Assembly (NCBI RefSeq): GCF_020554845.1
Contig: NZ_JAJCIA010000060.1
Location: 1 to 14,943, forward strand
Direction: 5' to 3'
DNA: 14,943 nucleotides
Source of the DNA: Blautia faecis
Lineage (GTDB): Bacteria; Bacillota; Clostridia; Lachnospirales; Lachnospiraceae
Positions 1-5,731 of this stretch are shown piece by piece. Positions within the stretch are counted from its first letter, which is position 1. Each line of letters begins with the position of its first letter. The notes beneath the pieces are model-generated. The model did no database searches and was not told the origin of the DNA. It worked only from the letters and a program-made list of their open reading frames with translations. A program made the position numbers and the translations under genes.

Positions 1-2
1 AA

Positions 3-29
3 GGCTTAATAGTGACAAGTAACTATTTT
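3..29 (+). repeat. Left terminal imperfect inverted repeat / attL region
   Basis: Bases 3-29 match the reverse complement of 14915-14941 at 23 of 27 positions (mismatches at 10, 16, 20 and 26). Inside it the hexamer AAGTAA (17-22) also occurs in direct orientation at the right end (14911-14916), which is what two att sites of a serine recombinase should share around the crossover. The recombinase gene starts at 1703 and ends at 57, next to this site, as is usual for this type of element. The exact crossover dinucleotide is not visible. Confidence 0.6.
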
Positions 30-40
30 GTCGCAGAGAA

Positions 41-69
41 CGGTGTGACCCGAAGGTCACGCCGTTTTT
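41..69 (+). terminator. Hairpin with CGAA loop at the left end, terminator-like
   Basis: A 10-bp stem (41-50 with 55-64, one G-T pair) closes a CGAA tetraloop and is followed on the plus strand by five T (65-69). It overlaps the stop codon of the recombinase gene (57-59, minus). The U-tract faces the plus direction, so it would best block transcripts entering from the chromosome; on the minus strand the stem may still mark the recombinase 3' end. Confidence 0.5.
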
Positions 70-1703
70 CTGTGTTCATAGGTTGTTTGCGTGATGATAG
101 GCTCGGAAATAACGGGAATATCTACATCGTCCACGAAGTTGAAGAAAATCTTCACTTTCTGCTTGCGCTTGCCGCTGGATTTGTCCGGGGCATAGACGAT
201 GATTTTCTTGATATACTCGTTCACGATGGTCTGTGTCAGCTCCTCCACATCCACATATTTCTGTGTCAGGGCGATAAAGGCATCCAGACCGTCGTTCATT
301 TCTTCCCGCTGTTCCACCCATTCTTCGATAACTTCAATTTCGAGCTTTAACCGTTCCTGCTCCGCTTCATAGTCCGCAGACATCTTTCTGTATCTGTCCT
401 GATTGAGATTTCCAAGAACATAGTCCTCGTACAGCCGGGCGATGATGACATCCAGATCGGCAAGGCGTTTCTTTGCCTGTTCCAGCTTCTTTTTGTCATC
501 CCGGATGCTGCGCTCCTGGTCAGTCCTGCGGCATTGCAGCCATTCCTCCTGAAAACCGTCCACATCGCTTCGGATATACTCATTGACTGCCCGGATGCGT
601 TCCAGAACGATTTCACGAAGCACATCTTCCCGGATATAGTGGGCAGTACAAGTACCACGGTTGCTCTTGTAGTTGTTGCAGACGTAGTGATCCTGCTTGC
701 CCTCAAAGCTTTTGCTTGTGGCAAAGTGGAGCTTGCCGCCGCAATCGGCACAAAACAGAAGCCCGGAGAACAATCCCTGCCGTTCCGCTTTTGCGGGGCG
801 GCGTTTGTTTTTCCTCAGTTCCTGCACCCTGTCAAACTGTGCCTGAGATACAATCGCTTCCTGTGTGTCCGGCAGATAAAACATATTCTCCGGCTCATTG
901 GGAATCCGCTTTTTCAGCTTGTAGGACTTGGAATAAGTCTTGAAGTTGCAGGTACAGCCTGTGTACTCCTGCCGTTCCAAAATCCCTGCAATGGACTGGT
1001 TGCCCCAGTGGTACGGTCTTTCCGGCATCGGCTTTTTCTTTCGCTTGGCATAGAGTGCCTTTGCGGTCATAATCTGCTTTTCTTCCAGAATCCTTGCAAT
1101 CTGCTCCGGGCCTTTGCCGTCAATGCAAAGGTCGAAGATGAGCTTGACTACCGGAGCCGCTTCTTCATCCAGAATCCAGTGATCCTTGTCCTCCGGGTCA
1201 CAGCGGTATCCGTAGGGCGGTTTGCCCATGTGCTTCCCACTGGTTCCTCTCTGCCGCAAACTGACACGGACTTTCTTGCTGGTATCACGGGGATACCACT
1301 CGTTGAACAGATTACGGATTGCGGCGAAGCCCTCGCTGTCTCCCCGGTTGCTGTCTACGCCATCATTTATAGCGATAAAGCGGACATCATAACTCGGAAA
1401 GATAATATCCGTATATTGTCCAACAGTCAGATAGTCACGACCAAAGCGGCTGAGGTCTTTGACCAGCCAGCAGCCCACAAGCCCCTGCTTGACAAGCTCA
1501 AAGCCTTCCTGCACACCGGGACGATTGAAGTTCGTCCCCGTATAACCGTCATCCACCAGAATTTTCAGGTTTGTATACCCGTGGTCACGGGCATATCGGG
1601 TTAAATACTCTCTCTGATTTGCGATACTGTTACTCTCGCCTTCCTGGGCATCCTCGTTGCTCAGACGGCAATAGAGAATGGTAATTTTCTGCTGATCCAA
1701 CAT
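57..1703 (-). CDS. Large serine recombinase (TnpX-like), 548 aa
   Basis: This is the enzyme expected to excise and integrate the element through a 5'-phosphoserine intermediate. The N-terminal resolvase domain (about 7-150) has YCRLS with nucleophile Ser15, the GESNSIANQ helix (22-30) and the DLSRFGRD motif (83-90). A recombinase domain follows (about 160-265), then a zinc ribbon with Cys318, Cys321, Cys342 and Cys352, a charged coiled coil (about 395-470) and a C-terminal block of the DUF4368 type ending in DKSSGKRKQKVKIFFNF (508-524). Length fits the family (roughly 500-700 aa). I chose ATG 1703 because AAGGAGG lies five to six bases upstream and because homology starts at once; a start at 1790 would add 29 unrelated residues. 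It is the last gene of the probable mob / tnpW-like / recombinase operon and abuts the left terminus. No key residue is missing. It could be named tnpX by family, but I leave the symbol blank because many paralogues exist. Confidence 0.93.
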   Translation of the reverse strand: MLDQQKITILYCRLSNEDAQEGESNSIANQREYLTRYARDHGYTNLKILVDDGYTGTNFNRPGVQEGFELVKQGLVGCWLVKDLSRFGRDYLTVGQYTDIIFPSYDVRFIAINDGVDSNRGDSEGFAAIRNLFNEWYPRDTSKKVRVSLRQRGTSGKHMGKPPYGYRCDPEDKDHWILDEEAAPVVKLIFDLCIDGKGPEQIARILEEKQIMTAKALYAKRKKKPMPERPYHWGNQSIAGILERQEYTGCTCNFKTYSKSYKLKKRIPNEPENMFYLPDTQEAIVSQAQFDRVQELRKNKRRPAKAERQGLFSGLLFCADCGGKLHFATSKSFEGKQDHYVCNNYKSNRGTCTAHYIREDVLREIVLERIRAVNEYIRSDVDGFQEEWLQCRRTDQERSIRDDKKKLEQAKKRLADLDVIIARLYEDYVLGNLNQDRYRKMSADYEAEQERLKLEIEVIEEWVEQREEMNDGLDAFIALTQKYVDVEELTQTIVNEYIKKIIVYAPDKSSGKRKQKVKIFFNFVDDVDIPVISEPIITQTTYEHRKTA

Positions 1704-1783
1704 AATATCCTCCTTCGGTGGTTGGTCAGCCGACAGTACCGTTGTGCATATTGGAATTATATCATGCTTTTGTGTCGCAGTCA

Positions 1784-2086
1784 TTAACAAATCACCCCCT
1801 TGTCAGAAAAAATGAGCCGTTTTACCTTGTCGGTAAGTGGCTCATTTCCATCACACTCCGTTTCAATCACATACCATGTGTTTCCGATCTTGCACTCAAT
1901 GGTTTTGCAGAAAGAGGACTGTGCCGCTTCCCAACGCTTGCGGCATTCTTCCAGAAAATCAATAGGCGGCTCAAAAATCGGATCGAAGCAGGAGCAAATA
2001 TCAATATAGCCGATGGCATCGTTGATTTCTTCCATCGGGGCATCTTCCATAATCATCTTGTTAATTTCATCTACGGTTTTCTTCAT
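1784..2086 (-). CDS. Small TnpW-like transposon-encoded protein, 100 aa
   Basis: The C-terminal third carries KIGNTWYVIETECDG followed by LTDKVKRLI. This matches the pattern I know from TnpW-type proteins of Tn4451-like elements (an IGxTxYxV strand, then a D-K-x-x-R-L-I helix). The N-terminal 60 residues (acidic, with EEINDAIGYIDICSCFDP) are not part of the short TnpW proteins I know, so this may be a fusion or a longer variant. ATG 2086 is preferred over the TTG two codons upstream; AAAGGAA lies about 11 bases ahead, a loose spacing. The gene begins 18 bases after the relaxase stop and ends 80 bases before the recombinase start, so all three probably share a transcript. The role of TnpW is unknown to me. 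Its 3' end contains a terminator-like hairpin, described separately. Confidence 0.65.
   Translation of the reverse strand: MKKTVDEINKMIMEDAPMEEINDAIGYIDICSCFDPIFEPPIDFLEECRKRWEAAQSSFCKTIECKIGNTWYVIETECDGNEPLTDKVKRLIFSDKGVIC
1807..1847 (-). terminator. Terminator-like hairpin inside the tnpW-like gene, upstream of the recombinase
   Basis: AAATGAGCC (1810-1818) and GGCTCATTT (1839-1847) are perfectly complementary over 9 bp. Inside them TTACC (1822-1826) pairs with GGTAA (1832-1836). Read on the minus strand the stem runs straight into six T (1812-1807, three of them shared with the stem). This is the layout of an intrinsic terminator, about 105 bases before the recombinase ATG and still within coding sequence, so translating ribosomes would interfere with its folding. 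Confidence 0.5.
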
Positions 2087-2104
2087 AGGCAAATAGTTCC
2101 TTTC

Positions 2105-3394
2105 TTAAATTTCCATGTCCTGTCCACGATTGCGGGCAGGGTGTTTGTGTTCATACAGTTCCTTTCCCCTGGCGAGGATGGCATTGATAAAAGCCCAGAC
2201 CTTTTCAGATGCAATCTCAATCGCATCCAGGAAAGGCTGGGCTTTTTGTTTCAGCTCCTCATAGTCTTTGTTCAGTTTTTCAAAACGGTCTTTCCATATC
2301 TTTGCGTTTTTATCTGCCTGCTCGAATTTCTGCTTGTATTTCAGCTTCTCAGACTTTTCCGCAAAGCTGCTGACCGCATAATCCTTTAGCGTGCGGCACT
2401 CATCCGCCGTCATGGTAACATTTCCCGTAATGGGATTTTTCTTGCCCATCGACTCAATCTCATGTGCAGTCATAGCAACAGACTTAGCAGCCTGAGTTTC
2501 CTTTTTCAGAGCTTCCAGTTTCTTTTTCTGCTTCTCCGTGGCAGCTTTGGCATCCGCTAAGCTCTGCTCGGCCTGTGCCACCTGTCCGGTCACAGCTTCC
2601 AAACGCTGCTGTTCGGCCTGTACCTTGAACTGTGTCACCGTCAGATGTTCTTCGGTGCTGCCACATTCTCCACGCTCTACATCGGTATAACCAGCGTTTC
2701 GCATGAAATTGAAAAAGTCATCCTGCAGCACACTGTAGGACGACTTCAAAATCTTTTTCCCTTTTGCGTTCAACATAGGATTTCCGTTTTCATCAAGAAC
2801 GGGTTTGGATTCCCACTTCTTACTGCGGCTGACCTGTGTGATCGTTTCCTTTACCGTTCCCCGGAGGGATTCATCCTTGCATCGCTTCGACCACAGGATT
2901 TGTTTCTCCACCACCGGGATATAAACCACATGAAGGTGATAGTGGTACACATCCTCACCCAGAGCTTCCGACATTGCCCGGATGCGTTCGTCGGCATGCA
3001 TTACAGCGGAGAGGATATACTGCTCACCGCCCACGATCTCCACGGCGGCTTTATAGGCATCGGCATAAAACTGTTTTGCAAACTCATAGCCGCCGTGGTT
3101 GTAGAAATAAGCGGAGTTCACATCGAAAACCAACTCGCCATATTTGACGGCATCCGGTTTCAGCCCTCTGGTGGAGATGATCTTGTCCTGCTCCATCTGC
3201 TCAAACATTTTTACATAATCGTCAGTGGGAGACTTGAAGTGAACATTCAGCGCAGTACGTTCCGGCACGATGTCCACATTGGAATAACGGTCTTTTTCAC
3301 GCTCATTGTGTTCCTGTACTTTTGTCACATCATCCGGAGTTTCCAAGTCCTGATTTCTGGCTAAGGTACGATCAATTCCATCATTTCTTGCCAT
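2105..3394 (-). CDS. MobV/Pre family relaxase, 429 aa
   Basis: This protein should bind and nick oriT to start conjugative transfer, using transfer machinery supplied by a helper. The N-terminal Mob_Pre domain contains HNEREKDRYSNVDIVPERT (29-47), typical of MobV motif I. The metal-binding region has HADE (133-136) and then HYHLHVVYIPV (151-161), so the usual HxDE...PHxH motif is present but split by about 15 extra residues (137-150), and the proline is lost. The second half (about 250-400) is a long charged coiled coil, usual for Mob proteins. I chose ATG 3394, with AAAGGAC about 9 bases ahead and the family N-terminus starting there; the open frame extends further upstream but has no ribosome site and crosses the oriT repeats. 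It starts 49 bases from the oriT candidate, leads an operon with the tnpW-like and recombinase genes, and is not truncated. Confidence 0.88.
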   Translation of the reverse strand: MARNDGIDRTLARNQDLETPDDVTKVQEHNEREKDRYSNVDIVPERTALNVHFKSPTDDYVKMFEQMEQDKIISTRGLKPDAVKYGELVFDVNSAYFYNHGGYEFAKQFYADAYKAAVEIVGGEQYILSAVMHADERIRAMSEALGEDVYHYHLHVVYIPVVEKQILWSKRCKDESLRGTVKETITQVSRSKKWESKPVLDENGNPMLNAKGKKILKSSYSVLQDDFFNFMRNAGYTDVERGECGSTEEHLTVTQFKVQAEQQRLEAVTGQVAQAEQSLADAKAATEKQKKKLEALKKETQAAKSVAMTAHEIESMGKKNPITGNVTMTADECRTLKDYAVSSFAEKSEKLKYKQKFEQADKNAKIWKDRFEKLNKDYEELKQKAQPFLDAIEIASEKVWAFINAILARGKELYEHKHPARNRGQDMEI

Positions 3395-3442
3395 AGATTT
3401 TTGTCCTTTCTTTAAGATTTGCAGACAGCGGAGGGCTGAGGA

Positions 3443-3509
3443 ACGGCACTTTTTCAAAGTGTAATAACCCACTATTACACTTTCATCCATGCTGGCTACA
3501 AAGTGCCGT
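3443..3509 (-). other. oriT: Candidate origin of transfer (oriT) for the MobV relaxase
   Basis: An inner perfect 11-bp inverted repeat (3456-3466 with 3473-3483) encloses a 6-base spacer. It is flanked by an outer perfect 10-bp repeat (3443-3452 with 3500-3509). On the minus strand the centre reads AATAGTGGGTTATT. The known MobV site of pMV158 has the same architecture, with AAAGTATA and TATACTTT arms around GTGTGT and a nick in TAGTGTG/TTA; here the core is TAGTGGG then TTA. By analogy the nick would fall between 3468 and 3467 on the minus strand, the same strand and side of mob as in pMV158. The match of spacer, flanks and position is strong, but the nick itself is inferred. Confidence 0.65.
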
Positions 3510-3563
3510 GGGCTCTCCGAGGGCTCTCCCGAGGGGGGAATGCGGTCACTGCGGTGACCTCTG

Positions 3564-3603
3564 CTGACCAAGGCAAAATGTCTGCGCCTTTTACCTTGGT
3601 CAG
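3564..3603. repeat. 15-bp inverted repeat next to oriT
   Basis: Arms 3564-3578 and 3589-3603 are complementary at 14 of 15 positions, with a 10-base loop. It contains only a short mixed T/A stretch, so it is not a convincing terminator. It may be a relaxase accessory site or a single-strand structure used after transfer. Confidence 0.55.
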
Positions 3604-3679
3604 CCCGTCTGCATGAAGCTGTTCTGCGGAACATTTCTTGCAGACGATGGCAGCGAAAACCGTATCTTTCACTGCCTGT

Positions 3680-3708
3680 CCATGGGCAGCACTGCGGTGC
3701 GCCTATGG
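3680..3708. repeat. 12-bp stem with TGCG loop
   Basis: Bases 3680-3692 pair with 3697-3708 over 12 pairs (one G-T, one bulged A at 3688) around a TGCG loop. The core decamer CACTGCGGTG also occurs at 3547-3556, where it forms the second TGCG-loop hairpin (3544-3559). A third smaller one, GTTC-TGCG-GAAC, lies at 3621-3632 inside a longer CGTCTGCA stem (3606-3613 with 3639-3646). Confidence 0.5.
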
Positions 3709-3741
3709 GGACGGGAGATGCGGAGGGCTGTTGCCGGGGTA

Positions 3742-3957
3742 TCACTTCTCCCGTCTTTTCTGCCATACGATGTCGTAACCAAGCACAGCGGCAAGCTCCA
3801 ATACTTCCTTGTATCGTATACTTTCCCGCTGTAATTTTGCGGACAGGTTGGAAACGCTGTCGCTCCATCCGTACTCGTCCGAGAGCAGGTCAACAACTTC
3901 CTGCATGGTCATCCCGGCACGGATGATCTGTGCCTTTATTTCGTTGCGTATATTCAT
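3742..3957 (-). CDS. Small helix-turn-helix DNA-binding protein, 71 aa
   Basis: The protein begins MNIRNEIKAQIIRAGMTMQE and continues as a compact helical HTH fold with VDLLSDEYGW, then LSAKLQRESIRY and LELAAVLGYDIVWQKRR. This resembles the XRE-like or DUF6471-like small regulators common in clostridial mobile elements, which databases sometimes mislabel. The likely role is to control the neighbouring mob operon or the replication genes, or to act as an excision factor; none of these is shown by sequence alone. I chose ATG 3957 because GGAGG sits about 11 bases ahead; the in-frame ATG at 3975 overlaps that ribosome site and has none of its own. The gene stands alone, with structured noncoding DNA on both sides, which suits an autoregulator. 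Confidence 0.75.
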   Translation of the reverse strand: MNIRNEIKAQIIRAGMTMQEVVDLLSDEYGWSDSVSNLSAKLQRESIRYKEVLELAAVLGYDIVWQKRREK

Positions 3958-3990
3958 ATTGATAAAATCCTCCATAATTCAGTTCATGTG

Positions 3991-4032
3991 TCGGTGCAAC
4001 CTCTGCGCTCCAAGGTGGAGTGGATGCACCGA
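3991..4032 (-). promoter_or_regulatory. Nested hairpin in the probable leader of the HTH gene
   Basis: The 8-bp arms 3991-3998 and 4025-4032 are perfect complements and enclose a second 5-bp stem (4008-4012 with 4016-4020, loop AGG). It lies 34 bases upstream of the HTH start codon, where an autoregulatory operator or an mRNA leader structure would be placed. No known riboswitch pattern is recognised. Confidence 0.35.
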
Positions 4033-4260
4033 ACAGTGAAAAATCTGCAATCTCCGAAATCCGTTCAGAATTTCGCTTGTGATGTCCTGTCCATATATGA
4101 CCATATCCCACTTTGCCGTTTTGTGTGGTTTGGTCTGGAACAGTGAAAACACCCATTGTTCCGTGAACAGGGTACACGGTTCAGAGAAGCACGATTTCGT
4201 GAAATAGTTTCGTCCTGCGGTCAAAAACTTTGCTGTTTCCATTACCATTGATTTTTAATG

Positions 4261-4294
4261 CCCGAAAACAGGTCAGCTTTGAAAGCTGCTGTTT
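4261..4294 (-). terminator. Hairpin downstream of the helicase gene, possible terminator
   Basis: CAGCTTT (4274-4280) pairs with AAAGCTG (4282-4288), and AAACAG (4266-4271) pairs with CTGTTT (4289-4294), giving 13 bp with a two-base bulge. Read on the minus strand the stem ends in four T (4268-4265). It lies about 65 bases beyond the helicase stop codon and could end that transcript, though the U-tract is short. Confidence 0.4.
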
Positions 4295-4325
4295 CCTATA
4301 ACGGAAGAAAACAGGGGTAAATGCT

Positions 4326-4391
4326 GCGTACATACGTACAGAGCATGACTGGCAAAATCAATCCCGCCAGTCCTCCGGTACGTACGTACAC
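4326..4391. repeat. Nested inverted repeat with GTAC-rich arms at the helicase 3' end
   Basis: GACTGGC (4347-4353) pairs with GCCAGTC (4366-4372). Outside it, two tracts rich in the palindrome GTAC (about 4327-4339 and 4378-4390) are complementary at most positions. The structure spans the helicase stop codon (4358-4360), so part of it codes for the protein C-terminus. It may act in mRNA 3' stability or as a protein-binding dyad. Confidence 0.4.
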
Positions 4392-5731
4392 GGCGAAACA
4401 TCGTAAAATCCATTTATATGAGGTCTTGCCACAGCTTCCACGCCCATAAAGCCCCACACCCGCCGTCCGGCAGAGTTGGTGATGTTGTTGCAATGCTCCA
4501 GATTGAATCTCCCGGCATTGGCAATCATGGCATCGCTGAAGCTACGGGCTTTCAGCGGTGCAAGGGAGTTTTCCTCACACCACATCCGGTAGATTTCATA
4601 GAAATCCTTAGAGCTGATGGAAGCATCCGCTTTCAATCGGATGTATCCCTCCGACTCCATGAAATCAAAGATATTGTTGTTGTCACGCTTGACCGCTTCC
4701 CGGTTTTTCCGGATACGGTCACTCTCCGTAAACTTAAAGTTGTTGGCAACAAGCCGCTGTAAGCCTTCAAATGCCCACAGGAAGATACCCTCGGCTTCAG
4801 CTTTCATCTTCTCTGCAAGGTCAGGATCATCGGCTCTGTCCATGGGCTTTTCTTTGGTGGTCAGCACAAGCTGTCTGCGGTAAAAACCATCGCTGCGATC
4901 ATATAGGGCTTGCAGATCACCATTGCTGAATGCCAGCAACCGGGCAAACATCCAGCCCTGATAACTCTGCTTGCCCTTGCGTTCCAAGTCCATTTTGCCC
5001 TGTGCAGTCACGATGGATTTTACATAGTTGGTCTGACGCAGAGCTTCCATCCGCATATCATCATCCACGCACAGCAGGATGTGTTCCAGATCGGCACGGG
5101 CAAAACGGTTTTCAGAAATCTTCCCGATGCTGCCGTCTTTCATATTCGTGCCGAAGATGGTGGACAGCACCGCACCGATTTGAGATTTACCCTCGCCACC
5201 GTTGCCTTTAATCACCATCATGCGCTGCCCCTTGTTGGAGGGAATCAGGCAATAGCCGATAAACTCCTGCAAAGTTGGAATGTCCTCGGCGTAAAGCAAC
5301 CCATCCAGAAAGTTCAGCCAGATCACCGGTGCAGGAGCATCGGGATTATAGCCGACAGGCAGACGGCTTCGCACGATAGCCGGTCTGCCTTCGGTGAAAG
5401 TGCCGTTCAAGAGCAGCGTACCGTTGGCAACATGGATGCGATCCTGCTCCGGAGGGAAGTCAGACACCTGCGCTTCCAGTTTCAGCACTTCCAGAATGTT
5501 GGTGATCTTCCGTGGGATGTTGTTCACGGCACAAAATTTCAGCTTGTCGTAAATCTCCCCACGCAGAGGAAGGTCATCCGTCACTCGACCATCGGGCGTG
5601 AAAAAAGCTCCGTTTGCGAAGATGATTCTGCGCTCATGCAGAAATTCTTCACAAAACAGAGCTTCGTTGATGTTCTGCCCGTCAAACCAGACAGGAAAAT
5701 TCATATTAGGCGTTTTCCGGTTCTTCGCCAC
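4358..5731 (-). CDS. D5-like SF3 helicase / plasmid-phage primase C-terminal type, 457 aa
   Basis: This should be the replicative helicase of the element, unwinding DNA at its origin. A D5_N-type segment (about 90-170, with QDRIHVANGTLLLNG) is followed by the SF3 ATPase: Walker A GNGGEGKS (176-183), Walker B ILLCVDDD (218-225), sensor region LLAFSNGDLQALYDRS with Asn270, and an RR pair (285-286). The C-terminal part has a winged-helix-like region with KDFYEIYRMWCEENSLAPL. The start is taken as GTG 5731 because AAGGAGG lies 9 to 10 bases ahead; ATG 5704 has no such site. With that start the gene overlaps the CHC2 gene by 26 bases, implying translational coupling and joint function. Unlike full primase-helicases, it has no prim-pol or TOPRIM catalytic domain; the CHC2 partner supplies only a zinc finger. 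Confidence 0.85.
   Translation of the reverse strand: MAKNRKTPNMNFPVWFDGQNINEALFCEEFLHERRIIFANGAFFTPDGRVTDDLPLRGEIYDKLKFCAVNNIPRKITNILEVLKLEAQVSDFPPEQDRIHVANGTLLLNGTFTEGRPAIVRSRLPVGYNPDAPAPVIWLNFLDGLLYAEDIPTLQEFIGYCLIPSNKGQRMMVIKGNGGEGKSQIGAVLSTIFGTNMKDGSIGKISENRFARADLEHILLCVDDDMRMEALRQTNYVKSIVTAQGKMDLERKGKQSYQGWMFARLLAFSNGDLQALYDRSDGFYRRQLVLTTKEKPMDRADDPDLAEKMKAEAEGIFLWAFEGLQRLVANNFKFTESDRIRKNREAVKRDNNNIFDFMESEGYIRLKADASISSKDFYEIYRMWCEENSLAPLKARSFSDAMIANAGRFNLEHCNNITNSAGRRVWGFMGVEAVARPHINGFYDVSPCTYVPEDWRD

Larger units (their letters stand above)
3395..3741. other. Structured noncoding gap between relaxase and HTH gene
   Basis: This 347-bp stretch holds no gene I can support. It is packed with inverted repeats: a nested pair at 3443-3509 (oriT candidate), a tandem GGGCTCTCC direct repeat (3510-3518 and 3521-3529), a TGCG-loop hairpin at 3544-3559, a 15-bp repeat with one mismatch at 3564-3603, a stem at 3606-3646 and a 12-bp bulged stem at 3680-3708. 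Such density is typical of a relaxase target with accessory single-strand structures, and the relaxase gene is adjacent. No confident promoter hexamers were found in it. Confidence 0.7.
3958..4357. other. 400-bp gap upstream of the HTH gene with hairpins and repeats
   Basis: No supported gene lies here. It contains a nested hairpin at 3991-4032 (TCGGTGCA with TGCACCGA outside, CTCCA with TGGAG inside), a 12-bp direct repeat GAACAGTGAAAA at 4031-4042 and 4138-4149, an imperfect dyad at 4137-4162, a small CCGTG/CACGG dyad at 4161-4179 and a strong hairpin at 4266-4294. The leader of the HTH transcript and its operators are the simplest explanation. An open frame at 3979-4248 (minus) spans much of it but lacks a ribosome site and recognisable features. 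Confidence 0.5.

Noticed and set aside
534..1604. Long plus-strand open frame opposite the serine recombinase
   Set aside because: Shadow of the recombinase gene on the other strand; no ribosome site and no recognisable protein features.
2645..3364. Plus-strand open frame opposite the relaxase
   Set aside because: Antisense shadow of the relaxase coding sequence, without family features.
3442..3710. Intrinsic terminators in the relaxase-HTH gap
   Set aside because: The stems there lack a following T-run, and they sit upstream of the relaxase gene where a relaxase target is more likely.
3395..3868. N-terminal extension of the relaxase frame by 158 codons
   Set aside because: It has no ribosome site, runs through the oriT repeats and bears no resemblance to Mob proteins; ATG 3394 has a ribosome site and the family N-terminus.
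3979..4248. Open frame on the minus strand (89 codons) in the gap upstream of the HTH gene
   Set aside because: No ribosome binding site before either ATG, an unusual composition rich in Cys, His and Phe, no recognisable motif, and it covers several inverted repeats. Not excluded, but not supportable.
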